Origin: Symbiodinium natans
Lineage: Eukaryota; Sar; Dinophyceae; Suessiales; Symbiodiniaceae
NCBI GenBank assembly: GCA_905221605.1
Contig: CAJNDS010002178.1
Coordinates: 252,693 to 316,692 of the forward strand
Direction of reading: 5' to 3'
DNA length: 64,000 bases
Shown here: positions 1 through 10,746 of the stretch, piece by piece
How positions within the stretch are numbered: position 1 is the first letter of the stretch
Layout: every line of letters starts with the position of its first letter
Notes under the pieces: generated by a model
Databases searched by the model: none
Told to the model about the DNA's origin: nothing
What the model saw: the letters and a program-made list of their open reading frames with translations, nothing else
Program-made: the position numbers and the translations under genes

Positions 1-50
1 GAAGGGATTATATAGGGCACTTGATTCTACTAAGAACCAGCCAGACAAAA

Positions 51-178
51 CCCTAAACCCTAAACCCTAAACCCTAAACCCTAAACCCTAAACCCTAAAC
101 CCTAAACCCTAAACCCTAAACCCTAAACCCTAAACCCTAAACCCTAAACCCTAAACCCTAAACCCTAAACCCCTAAAC
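51..178. repeat. Interstitial telomeric array (CCCTAAA)n
   Basis: About 18 near-perfect CCCTAAA heptamers in a row. Unique sequence lies on both sides, so this is not a chromosome end. It lies just upstream of the first gene model. Confidence 0.97.
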
Positions 179-254
179 CCTTCCAAGTGCCCTTCTGATG
201 CTTGAGGTTCTTCCGCACTCGGCTCTCACGGGTTGTGCTGCAGCGAGACTTACC

Positions 255-1879
255 ATGGCTCCTAGGCCTTGGGATATGTTTATACTTTCCCTTGCTGAAA
301 GTTTCAGCATCATCCTCAGGATGAACCCTAAACCCTAAACCCTAAACCCTAAACCCTAAACCCTAAACCCTAAACCCTAAACCCTAAACCCTAAACCCTA
401 AACCCTAAACCCTAAACCCAAAACCCTAAACCCGAGGCTTGCGCCCAAGCTCGAGGAGGCGACGACGGAAGCCCTGGTGAACGTCGAGGTCTGAAGGTTG
501 AATCCCCCCAAAGCCCCTGAAGCCCCAAGAGCCTAAGACTCAAAACCCAAAACCCCTAAACTCCTAAACCCCTAAACTCCTAAACTCCTAAACTCCTAAA
601 CTCCTAAACTCCTAAACTCCTAAACTCCTAAACTCCTAAACTCCTAAACTCCTAAACTCCTAAACTCCTAAACTCCTCAACTCCTCAACTCCCCTTCCAG
701 TAGCCCAGGACTGGAAGAGCACTGGAGCTCTCCAGCGCCTGCGCCACTCCAACACCGACCTTACGGCAGCCCTTGCTCTGATCTGCGAGGGCCTCCTCGA
801 GGTGCAAAGAGCGAAACCCGAAGCCCCTAGACCCCTGAGCCCCTAGACCCCTGAGCCCCTAAGCCCCTGAACTCCTTGAAGCCCCGAAACGCTGAGACCC
901 CAAAAACCCTAAACTCTATCTCCTCTCCCCCGAACTTTGGTTTCGAGTCTAGGGTTTAGGGATGTTCAGTGTTCAGGTTTCGACAAAACGAGTCGAGTAT
1001 GTTTACGGCTTGAGGTTTCGGGTTTAAGGTTTCGGTTCAGGGTTGAGGGTTTAGGGTTGAGGGTTTAGGGTTTAGGGTTTAGGGTTTAGGGTCTAGGGAG
1101 AGATGTGCCCCTGAACAGGCGGAGAGGCATGCGCTTCGGCTCATTGCCGGTGTGCCCGCTCATCAGAGTGGGGTCTTGCGCTTGGCGGTGCTGCTGCTAC
1201 AAGAGGTCGGGGGGGGGGGGGGGTGGGGGTCCCAACCGTCGAACCCTCATACCCTACTATACCCTGAACCCGCTAAACCCTAAAACCTAATTGACCCCTA
1301 AAACCCCATTGAGCCCAAACACCCGAAATCCCTACCTACCCAAAGCCCTGAGCTCATGCGTTCTGCTTTTTGCCTTTTGCTGTGCTAGCGGTTGGTTTCC
1401 GCGGCAGGTTTAGTTCGTTGGACTTTGCTTGGATCATGGGGTTTCGCAAAAAGCGGCCCCGTAACACGGCGATGCCTCAATGTACATCCTTCTCTGAACC
1501 TTCTACATTATCAAGAGCAGCGCATGCTCTTCTTGAAGAAAGCTCGCCACCTTAAGCCCGAATCCTCGTCCTCATCAGTGTCGTCGTTGCCTTTGTCGTG
1601 CTGGTGGCCATCGGTGCCGTCTTGGTAAGTTTTCAAAGTAGTTCCTGAGCCCTCAATCCCAAACCCCTAAACCCTAAACCCCAGACCCTAAACCCTAAAC
1701 CCTAAACCCCAAACCCCAAACCCTAAACCCCAAACCACCATCAGGTTTTGGCAGGACCCTGGTCTAGGGTTGCCCTCTCCGGCTGGCCCGTTTTCGCCTT
1801 GTGCCTTGCCCAAGACATTCGCAAGGATCGCAACGATCCCCTTCTGCCGACTCATTTGAGCATAAACCTTGAACCCTAA
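255..1879 (+). CDS. Eight-exon gene with telomere-repeat introns; small membrane protein of unknown function
   Basis: Exons read as 255-277, 437-488, 709-801, 977-1014, 1097-1205, 1389-1407, 1557-1624 and 1745-1879. Each of the seven introns (82-220 bases) begins GT and ends AG, and all junction phases agree. The coding sum is 537 bases, giving 178 residues and a TAA stop. The start ATG sits in a strong context (ttaccATGG). The N-terminal part is helical and soluble-looking (for example RLRHSNTDLTAALALICEG). The seventh exon is almost wholly a transmembrane helix (LISVVVAFVVLVAIGAVL), followed by a second hydrophobic stretch near VALSGWPVFALCLA. I recognise no family. Most introns hold CCCTAAA- or TTTAGGG-like repeats; 1015-1096 is nothing else, while 1408-1556 has none. 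Exon boundaries were chosen by eye among alternatives, so small edges may shift, but the unbroken phase chain is hard to get by chance. Confidence 0.6.
540..690. repeat. (CTCCTAAA)n octamer array inside an intron
   Basis: About 17 copies of an 8-base derivative of the telomeric heptamer, homogenised over 140 bases, drifting to CTCCTCAA at its right end. It lies inside intron 489-708 of the first gene model. Confidence 0.9.
1015..1096 (+). other. Intron made entirely of TTTAGGG-like repeats
   Basis: This 82-base intron starts gtttcggg and ends gggtctag, and the sequence between is only TTTAGGG and one- or two-base variants. It joins exon 977-1014 (ends in phase 2) to exon 1097-1205 (starts with one base) without a frame conflict. 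It is the cleanest example in the window of a telomere-like array forming a whole intron from GT to AG. Confidence 0.6.
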
Positions 1880-2129
1880 TCCTCAAACAATTAAAAGTCA
1901 ATTAAACAACCCAAAACCTCATCCCTGAACGACCCAATCCCCAAACAACCCTAAGCCCTTTTTGTACTGCATTTGCTGATGGACACGTGGGCTCTATTTG
2001 GATCTTTTCTGGCAAACGCATGCACCAAGGCTCAGGGTTTGGGGTCCAGGGTCAGGGATGTAGGGGTTGAGGTTTTGGGCTTTCGGGCTTGGGGGCTGCC
2101 CATCTCCCAGCAAAGGCTGGCGCGCATAG

Positions 2130-5100
2130 CGCGGGGCTTGGTCCTTGGCTTCGGGAGCAGCGCCCGACAACGCCGCTCCTGCGCGGAGAGCGATTGGAAG
2201 CTCGTTCTGCAAGCCGCATGGAAGAGACTATGATTTTGAGGATTGGGGCCCTCGGAATGTTGAGGTGGGACAGCAGGTACAGCATGACGGTTGCAAAGTC
2301 TCAGGGTATGATGCTGTGGCCCACTGCAAGGCAGCGAACCTCACGGGCGTGAGCATGCCCCCTGACAACTACACCCTCTTCGAGCTGGCAGACTTCAAGC
2401 GGTTTCATACTTCATACTTGCAATGGGACTCCAGTTGCCTCTGGGAGGCCGCGGACCTCCTCTCCGTTCCCACCGCGCCCATCTGCGTCACGGTGCCCCG
2501 GGGTGCGTCCCAGCCTTCCACGTCCGCGGCCAGGGACTGCAACGTGTATTGGCCCGGCTGCGAGGCTCCGGAACCTTCTGCCCAAAGATCGCTGCAGTAT
2601 CGCCTTTATCTGCCCCAGCGCCGGGAGCTCGCCGCGGACGCCATCCGCGAGGAGCAGCGGCCCTACTGCGCCCTGAACCACCGGGGCTGGGTGGTGTCCG
2701 AGGCCGAGCACCTCTTCGCCAAGCTGGCGGAAGAGCATCGGGCGGGCGCCCCGAAGCGCCCACTGCAGCTGGTGCTGGTTTTTGGGCCAACAAGCCGCCC
2801 CTCCCTGACCCCCCCCCAAAGCACATTTTGAAGGCGCTGTCGTCTTCGCCTTATGCAAGGGTGTGTGCATCCTTACTTCAAGCTACAGACATGAACCACC
2901 AAGCAGCCTAAACCCTCAACAATCCTAAACCCTATACCTAAACCCCATACCCCAAGCCCTAAACCCTAAACCCTCTAAACCCTAAACCCTAAACCCTAAA
3001 CCCTAAACCCTAAACCCTAAACCCTATAGAAACCCTAAAGGTGGAGGTGGGCAGTAACTTTGGCGACTGCGCCTTCGCTGTCAACGCCGTGGCCCGTCAG
3101 GTGGCAGGGGTGTTGGGTTTTAGGGCTAGGGGTTTCGGATTAGGGTGTGCGGGGTTTAGGGTTTAGGGTTTTGGAGTGTAGGGTTTAGGGTTTAGAGTTA
3201 CAGGGTTCAAACTTTCGGGCTTCGGGTTGAAGGTTCAGGGTTCACGGGTTTCCAAACGCGGCTTGCCCCTGAGAAGGTGGCGTGGCCGCTCCGGGCCACT
3301 TGCTTCGAGCCCGGCGAAGAGGCTGCCAAGGCCGGCCAGGGGATCCGGACGCAGGGTTTGGGGTTCGTTGAGGGCTTTCTTTTGTATAGTCCCCTATATA
3401 CCTAAGTAGCCCCTAAATAACCCCAAACAACCCCTAAGGTCCCTTATAAGGGTCCCTCCCTGCGTCCCTGTTCTGAAGTATGGGCCCTTGGGTTGTACCG
3501 GGTATAAGGAGGTATTTCAAGGGATCCCCTTCTAAGGGCCCTTACTGAGGGACCATGTACCTACCCTGAGACTTGAGCGTTTTGGAGGTTTAGGGCGTAG
3601 GATTCTGTAGGCGAGGAGGGTGCTCCTGAAGCGTCCTTCCACTGCTTTCTAAGGGGTCCGTAAGCCCTATGCTCTGAACCTTGAACCTGACACCCTGAAA
3701 CCATACATCCTGAACCTGAAACCCCGCACCCTCAGCCCTAACCCCCGAAAGCCCCAAAGGTCGAAACCCCCGTAGGGTCCAATCGAATCCCTTGAGGTGT
3801 TTCGGAAGTCGCTGCGCCTGACCTTTCGCTGCAATGCAGGGGGGTTTCAGTTTAAGGCGTTTGGCTTAGCAGGACCGAGGGATTCGGGTTTTGGGTGGGG
3901 GGGTAGAGGGCTTGGTTTCCAGTCCACTCAAACCGCCTTTCTCAGCCTGAGGGTTTAAGGTTTGGGCTTCAACGTCGGCCATAGCCAGGGTTCTCTTAGG
4001 GCCCTGTCGACTAAAGCCTGAACCCAACTCTAAGCCCGGAATCCAAACCCAGAATGGCCAGGAGAAGTCTTTTTGCTGGCTAGGCGATAGGGAGCTTTCT
4101 TGAGTTGTAAGTAACTAGTATCGACCACCCTATCTGGACCTAAACCCTAAACCCCAAACTCAAAGGATAGGGCCCAAACAACCACAAGTATAGGTTTAGC
4201 TTATTGAAGGTTTGGATCCAATGACGCAACTCTTCTAAACAGTATGAAGATCGGATGGCAGGGGTGAACCAAGAACGATGACCCCAAGCCCTAAACCCTA
4301 AACCCTAAACCCTAAACCCTAAACCCTAAACCCTAAACCCTAAACCCTAAACCCTAAACCCACCATCTGAAGTCCAGGATGCAACCCTGGAATCCAAGAC
4401 CCTAACGTCCATGAACCTGACTAGGAGGTCCCTTTGTGCATCCTGCATGGGTCATGCCCCGATTGATATCATGCAGGTATCGACCCTGCTGATGAACCTC
4501 CAAACACAAAGGGCTTATGGTTCAAGGTTTGAGAGCCTAAGCCCTAAACCCTGAACTCTTGTTAAACCCCAGACCCTGAACCTTAGACCCGAAGCCACCA
4601 GTAAAGCCCAAAACGTAAACCCTAAACCCTAAACCCCTAAGCCCTGAACCCTAAACCCTAAACCCCTACACCCAAAACCCTAAACCCCCAAAAAGAGCAG
4701 GAACCTTGGCGCCCGGGCCGCCATCACTGTGCGCGAGGAGGCCGTGATGCCCGGGGACGAGAAGACGGTCGAGTTTGTTGTGCCTGGGTGAATCCCTCGA
4801 CCTTATCTACAACCTAAACCCTAAACCTTACATCCTAAAGTTCCCAAACCCTAAACCCTAAACCCTGAACGCTAAACGCTAGACCCTAGACCCCAGACCC
4901 TAGACCCTAAACCCTAAATCCTAAACCCTAAACCCTGAATGAGGTTCCAGACTCCAGTGGTGTACACGGGTTCGTGACTGGTGCGCCGGTGGAGGTGTAC
5001 ACGAAGCGAACAGGTGCCACAGAGGGCTCAGGTCTGCAGGGTTTTTGGGGTTCTGAGGTTTGGGGTTTAGGGTTTAGGGTTTCGGGTTTAGGGTTGGGGT

Positions 5101-7080
5101 GCAGGGTTTTGGGGTCCTGGGTTTGGGGGTGTAGGGTTTGAGGCTCTGGGGTTCTGGACTTTAGGGTCTGGTATGTTGGGGTTAGGTTCAGGTTGTGGGG
5201 GTTTTGGGGTCAGGGTTCAGGGTTCAGGGTTCTCAGGGTTTACGGTTTTGGGGCCGCGAGTTTTTTTTGGCTTTAAGGGGTTTAGGGCTTTTGGGTTCAA
5301 GGTTTTTTTTGGGTTTTCAGGGCTTGAGGATAATTCCAGAGTTCGGGGGGGGGCTCAGGGCTGCGGAGCTGGATGGTTCACGGGCTGTTTTGGGGGATTT
5401 GGGGGGCTTTACAGCCCTCAGACCCCAAAACCCAAAACCCTAGACCCTGCCGAGTCCCCGAAATCCTCAAACCCCAAAACTTAAAAAACTTAAAAGCCAC
5501 CTGACCCAGAAGACTTGAACTCTTAAAAGAAGGAGCCTGCAGTCCCCAAGTTCTCAAGTGCTTGGGGTTCAAGGAGCAACTCTCAGTTTAGGGTTGAGGG
5601 CTTACGGGTTAGGGTTTTTTGGGTTTGGGTGCTTGACCTGGGAGCCTGGCCAGATGTCGCCAAAACACTGTACACGAAACAGTACGAAAACCAGCAGGTA
5701 AATCTTTAGTCCCCTGAAAACTCAAAAGCCCTCAGCCCCTCAAACCCCAAAGCCTCAGTTTCAAACTCCTAGAAACCTTAAGCCCTAAACCCTAAGGCTT
5801 AACCCTGTAACCCTAAACCCTAAACCCTAAACCCTAAACCCTAAACCCTAAACCCTAAACCCTAAACCTTTAAGTAAGCCGAGTGTGGGACATGTGTGCA
5901 GGCATGACGCCGCGGAAGAGTGCCTTGCCCACATGGGATTCGCGAGTAGGGTTTACGCTTCAGGCCTTTAGGGTGTAGAGTTTAGAGATTCCGACATTCC
6001 CAAACCTTAAACCCTAAACCCTAAACCCTAAACCCTAAACCTTAAACCCTAAACCTTAAATATGCTTGCTCTTAGCAAGCTTTGAGGCGAGGGAGTGGAA
6101 TCGTGATTTTCAGGATTTTCGGACCAAATGCCCCACACCACTTCCGGATCGTAGTCGGGCTTGGGACTTCTTTAGGGGCCAAAGCCCAAACCCCAAACCC
6201 TAAAACGCCAAAACCCGCAACCCCAAACCCGATTTCGGATCCCGGCTCTTAGGGTCTTGGGACTTAGGGCTTAGTAGCGTGTGTCTCGTGCGAAAGGAGT
6301 TTGGCGCATGGACACCATAAACCCTGAACCCTTCAAACCTTAAACCCTAAACTCTAAACCCTAAACCCTAAACCTCAACCCTAAACCCTAAACTTTAAGC
6401 CCGACACCCTGAGCCCTTAACCTTGAGCCCTACACCACGCGCCACCCAAGCTGAAAAAGGCACCGTGCGCACCAGCCGGCTTGACCGGGACTTCGGCGGA
6501 GTGGCTTGGCCTTGGTTTCCATTCCCCGCATGTTCGGGTCTCGGGTTGACGGGGGCCATGAGGTTTAGGGTTTGGGCAGGGATTAGGCTTACCCTAAACC
6601 CTAAACCCTAAACCCTAAACCCTAAACCCTAAACCCTAAACCCTAAACCCTAAACCGACTAGGGCTTAGGGTTTATAGGGTTTGGAGCTTCGGGTCAGGC
6701 TCGAGCACTGAGCTGTCCCACAGCCCCGTGGGAGCGCCTAAGCGCGGAGGCTTCTTTTGTTTTGCGAGTATGTTTTACAGGTTTCATGGTGATCCTAAAC
6801 CCTAAACCCTAAACCCTATAAACCCTAAGCCCTAAACCCTAAACCCTAAACCTCTACCCAGTGTCAAGTAGGGGGTGTTGAGGGTAGTCCACAGCTGTAT
6901 TTTGTTGCCGAAGTTTTCATGTTCATAGGTTTTCCACGTCGCTGCGCCTTCTCTACTTTACTTCTGGTAGGTACCCCTCTCGTTGCGCCAACACTTACCT
7001 TAGCTATGGAACCCTCCACGTTGCCGACAGATGGCCCGTCCGCGACCGAAACTGCAGTCATTTTCAATGGACCGGGTTAG
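2130..7080 (+). CDS. FkbM-type SAM-dependent methyltransferase-like gene, about 13 exons
   Basis: Proposed exons: about 2130-2777, 3041-3100, 3277-3355, 3797-3843 (weak), 4084-4106, 4701-4787, 4958-5031, 5645-5697, 5879-5945, 6076-6150, 6451-6537, 6724-6788 and 6895-7080, ending TAG. Phases agree throughout; the sum is about 516 residues. Exons 1 and 2 join to LVLVEVGSNFGD, the glycine-rich SAM-binding motif I of FkbM methyltransferases. Exon 3 gives RATCFEPGEEAAKAG, the motif II acid with FEP. Exons 5 and 6 give FLELNLGARAAITVREEAV and TVEFVVPGG, matching the following strand and loop. This order and spacing fit the family, known for O-methylation of sugars or alcohols; the substrate here is unknown. 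The last exon is hydrophobic (LYFVAEVFMFIGFP), so the C-terminus may be membrane-associated. The true start is unresolved; an ATG at about 1979 is possible. A 21-base exon at 6278-6298 also fits. Confidence 0.6.
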
Positions 7081-7147
7081 GGTATGTAGGGGCATTTGGG
7101 GCATGTGGGTAAACCCGACACCCTAAACCCTAAACCTTAAACTTTCC

Positions 7148-7228
<81 letters not shown>

Positions 7229-7281
7229 ACCCTATATCCTAAACCCTAAACCCTAAAGCCTAAACCCTAAACCCTAAAGAC

Positions 7282-7367
7282 CGGGTGTTCTTGGGATTCC
7301 GGAGGCCGCGGTCGTGGACTTGTTGCTCATTGGGCTCGTCGATGGCGCAGCTCGGCGGATAACCGCT
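7282..7367. other. Exon-like island, strand ambiguous
   Basis: An island between telomeric tracts that is open on both strands. The minus strand reads SGYPPSCAIDEPNEQQVHD with AG before and GT after and high GC3. The plus strand reads PEAAVVDLLLIGLVDGAA from an AG at 7279. I cannot decide which is real, or whether either is. Confidence 0.3.
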
Positions 7368-7542
7368 CTGAGCCCCAAAACCTTAAACCCTAAACCCTAA
7401 ACCCGAAACCATAAACCTTTAAACCCTAAACCCTAAACCCTAAACCCTAAACCCTAAACCCTAAACCCTAAACCCTAAACCCTAAACCCTAAACCCTAAA
7501 CCCTAAACCCTAAACCCCACACCCTAAACCCTGAAGCCAAAG

Positions 7543-8402
7543 CATTGAACCCACATGAAGCCCTGACCCTCTACATTTTACATGGAAGGTTCAAGAAAGT
7601 CCTGAACGCCAGCCAACTGATTTGGGTTAAGCACGCTGCAAGGACACTGGGCCTCTAACCCTAAACCCTAAACCCTAAACCCTAAACCCTTAACTCTAAA
7701 CCCTAAACCCTAAACCCTAAACCCTAAGTTTCCTGAACCCCGGGGTCTGGCTCTTCGAACCTTTAAAGCCCTGAACTGAGGAGATGGACGTTTTTCAGGG
7801 CGCGGAGCGGCTGCTAAGTGAAATGCGGGCCAAGAGCATCGTCACTTTCAGTGTTAATGAAACGCGTTTGCGGCAGCACTTCGCTGCCACTTGGCCCTGG
7901 CATGAAACCATGAAGTGCCCAAAGCACCCCAGGCAGACATATATGGTCAAATTCTCTAAAAAAGTCACCCCTTCTCGGGTGCCCTAAATAAGAGGGGCCG
8001 CTTTGTAATCAGGACCCCCCCAAAGGCACCATACTTTAGAGAAGTGACCATACGGCGCACTTGAACCCTTTTCTGAAACCCTAAACCCTAAACCCTAAAC
8101 CCTAAACCCTAAACCCTAAACCCTAAACCCTAAACCCTACAAAACCCTGCTGAGCCCTGAACCCTAACCCCCTCAACCTTCAACCCTCAAGCCGAAGCCC
8201 TGAACCCCAAGCCCTAAACCTTAGATTGTGTCCCTCGGTTGCCGGGTTTAGGGTTTAGGGTTTAGGGTTTAGGGTTTAGGGGTTTCGGGTTTCGGGTTTA
8301 GGGTTTAGGGGTGCTGAGGCCTTGAACTACAGCTTCGTCAAGGCGTTCCGAATGGGTGTGGAGAGCCTGCATCTACTCCGGGCTGACGCAAGCCTCGGCT
8401 AA
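7543..8402 (+). CDS. 3' part of an unrecognised gene, three exons
   Basis: Exons 7543-7625, 7781-7945 and 8319-8402 join in frame and end at TAA 8400-8402, giving about 109 residues with no clear 5' start. The protein is helical and basic (LYILHGRFKKVLNASQLIW; EMDVFQGAERLLSEMRAKS; ALNYSFVKAFRMGVESLHLL). Intron 7946-8318 begins with the GT of a foldback element's left inverted repeat and continues through telomeric tracts of both orientations. The ATG at 7784 could alternatively be the start. No family recognised. Confidence 0.45.
7942..8052. mobile_element. MITE-like foldback element at an intron 5' end
   Basis: The left arm tatggtcaaattctctaaa and right arm tttagagaagtgaccata are near-perfect inverted repeats about 111 bases apart. 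The GT of the left arm coincides with a proposed splice donor at 7946, as in introner-type elements. No transposase is inside. Confidence 0.7.
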
Positions 8403-8503
8403 TGCCCCACGGGATATGTTTTCTTTTTTTGAGATAGGGGGTTTAGGGTTTAGGGTTTAGGGTTTAGGGTTTAGGGTTTAGGGTTTACCCTTGTGTGCCC
8501 GGA

Positions 8504-10746
8504 ATGTCGCTTCAGGGGTTGATACGAATTTTCATCAGCTTTGGTAGGAGCACAGCCGTTTTTTGGGGCCGTGTTTCGCTTTGCCTTGGACCAGTTAAGT
8601 CGGGAGGTAGTCTAGGATCCCATGATCTACGCCCTAAACCCTAAACCCCCTAAACCTAAACCCTAAGCCCTAAACCCTAAACCCTAAGCCCTAAACCCTA
8701 AACCAATGCATGGGATCTTATTGAGGATTTTCTCGCTGATTTTTTTTTTTTTTTGTGTGTGTGTGTGTTGTGCCTCAAGGGAACAAAGGGTGTCAGGGTT
8801 TCAGGGGTTTAGGAGGTCCCAGGCGGGGCGGCAGCGCAGCATCTGGGCGCCAAAGGGATGGATGCCCAAAGCCCGGCAGCCCTGTGCCCAGGCGCTTCGA
8901 AGGAGCTAGAGCCGACTCTGCCAAAACTTTGCCGCATCAGAGGTTAAAGCCGAAACCTGGTTTAGGGTTTAGGGTTTAGGGTTTAGGGTTTGGGGTTTAG
9001 GGTTCCTCAAATTCTGAGCCCAAAACCCGAAGCCCTCTAACGCCCTAAACCATCTAAAGCCTAAAACCCGAAAGCCCTTAACCCACAAGAGGACTACTCC
9101 GCTTCCAGACGCCCACTGCTTGGAGGTTTTGGGCCCTTATAACCCCAATTATGACTGTACTTACAAACCCCCTGAGTCCCCTAAGTAGTTTATAAGTAGA
9201 CTTATAATTGGAGTTATAAGTACCCATGAACCTTGAAGCACGAGGCCACGGAGAGGCTTCCTCAAGGCCCCCTTGGGGCTTCCTATGATGGAGTCTCCCT
9301 CAGATTTAGGGTAGGGTTTGGGGTTTGGACTTTAGGGTTTAGGGTTTAGGGTTTAGGGTTTGGGGTCTAAGCTTTAGCGTTTAGGGTTTGGGGTTTAGGA
9401 TTGAGGGTTTAACGCGTAAGTCGACAACGGGGTCTTCGACCTAGACCCGACTTGGAGTTCCATTTTGAGGTTTAGGGTTTAGGGTTTAGGGTTTAGGGTT
9501 TAGGGTTTAGGGTTTAGGGTTGTGGTTGCAGGTGGGACGTATCAGCGCCTTACAACGAAGGTTGTGGTCAGCTGCCGTTCCTGTTGCCCCAGGCAGAACT
9601 CATTGACTTGAATCGCCAAGCCCTAAACCCTAAACCCGAAGCCCGAAACCCGAAACCCCAAACCCCAAACCCCAAACCCCAAACCCCAAACCCCAAACCC
9701 CAACCCCAAACCCCAAACCCCCCAAAACGTGCCCTCATGTCGCCGTCGCCAGGGCGCTCAAGACAGCCCTAGTAGAATCCGAAGCCAATCTTGGAGGATC
9801 GGGGTACTTAGTAAGTCGGGATATAAGTACCTTAATTGGGGTTTATAAGCAAGTATAATCATAGCTACCTTAATTTGTAACAAGTAGGGATATAAGTACC
9901 TTGATTGGGGGTCATAAGTCAGTATAAGTACAGCTACCTTACTTCTAACCCCCGACTTACTAAGTCCCCTGATCCTTGAAGCCCTAAACCCTAACCCTAA
10001 ACCCTAAACCCTAAACCCTAAACCCTAAACCCTAAACCCTAAACCCTAAACCCTAAACCCTAAACCCTAAACCCTAACCTAAACCCTAAACCCTAAACCC
10101 TAAACCCTAAACCCTAAACCCTAAACCCTAAAACCTAAACCCTAAACCCTAAACCCTAAACCCTAAACCCTAAACCCTAAACCCTAAACCCTAAACCCTA
10201 AACCCTAAACCCTAAACCCTAAACCCTAAACCCTAAACCCTAAACCCTAAACCCTAAACCCTAAACCCTACCCCTAAACCCTACACCCCAAACCCTAAAC
10301 CCTAAAATTATTGCAAGATAACCCCCGACTTACCAGGTCCTCCTGATCCTTTAAGAAGGTGTTGGCAGTCTCAGCAGCCATGGCCCAAAGCATACGGCCT
10401 GTGGCACCATGCCGGCTGCTGCACATGTAGAGACTTAGGTGGTAAAAAAGAGTTTAGGGTTTAGGGCTTAGGGTAGAGTCAGAAGCCCTTTCACTTCTTT
10501 TTTTTTGTTAGCACTGGACTCCCTATCTCGTCACAAAGGTTTAGGTTTAGTTCCCCCCAAAACATGCTGGACAGCTAAGGAGGTGGTAGGGGCCTGGGGC
10601 CCTGTGATGTGAGCCGCGTCCTCAGCCGGCGCCTCCGCGTGTGGAGGCTGGACCTGGAGATCCCGGACGTGGGCCTCGCCGTCGACGTGGACGAGGTGCT
10701 TCGGCGGCTGCGTCCCTCATTCTTCGCGCCGCCGCTCATGCGCTGA
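8504..10746 (+). CDS. Unrecognised multi-exon gene; both ends visible
   Basis: The start is ATG at 8504 with a hydrophobic N-terminus (MSLQGLIRIFISFG) to a donor at 8607. Well-supported later exons are 9421-9469 (DNGVFDLDPTWSSIL), joining in phase to 9532 onward (WDVSAPYNEG, then PQAELIDLNRQ), 10359-10426 (MAQSIRPVAPCRLLH) and the last exon 10590-10746 (DLEIPDVGLAVDVDEVLRRL, TGA). The last exon has very high GC3. Exons near 8780, 9090 and 9239 are open and AG/GT-flanked, but their phases do not all chain, so the middle is unresolved. From 9621 the exon 9532 frame stays open through CCCGAAA and CCCCAAA repeats, reading NPKPQTPNPKP. It could also be two genes. No family recognised. Confidence 0.4.
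9137..9230. mobile_element. Foldback (MITE-like) element
   Basis: The arms ttataaccccaattatgac and gacttataattggagttataa are imperfect inverted repeats about 90 bases apart, with an AT-richer interior, set in intronic telomere-like sequence. Confidence 0.6.
9806..9965. mobile_element. MITE-like element with 15-bp perfect terminal inverted repeats
   Basis: The left end acttagtaagtcggg and right end cccgacttactaagt match perfectly as inverted repeats. The interior holds two degenerate direct copies of a segment of about 70 bases (gatataagtacctt...). There is no coding capacity. It resembles the foldbacks at 9137 and 38839. Confidence 0.75.
9976..10296. repeat. Long interstitial telomeric array (CCCTAAA)n
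   Basis: About 320 bases of CCCTAAA with very few variant units, one of the two longest arrays here. It marks the right edge of the telomere-rich block before the telomere-poor region. Confidence 0.97.

Noticed and set aside
1-440. Window start taken as a chromosome-end telomere
   Set aside because: The first array is only about 130 bases, is preceded by unique sequence, and similar arrays in both orientations occur throughout the 64 kb.
2412-2870. Minus-strand 152-codon and overlapping 112-codon frames
   Set aside because: They are antisense shadows of the first exon of the methyltransferase-like gene, which has the higher GC3 in the plus frame.
5173-5484. 103-codon frame rich in GF and GL
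   Set aside because: It is a translation of degenerate GGGTTT repeats and carries the seven-base periodicity of the repeat.
6864-7067. 67-codon minus-strand frame (MKMTAVSVADGPSVG...)
   Set aside because: The plus strand carries a phase-matched terminal exon over the same bases (6895-7080) that fits the FkbM-type gene chain.
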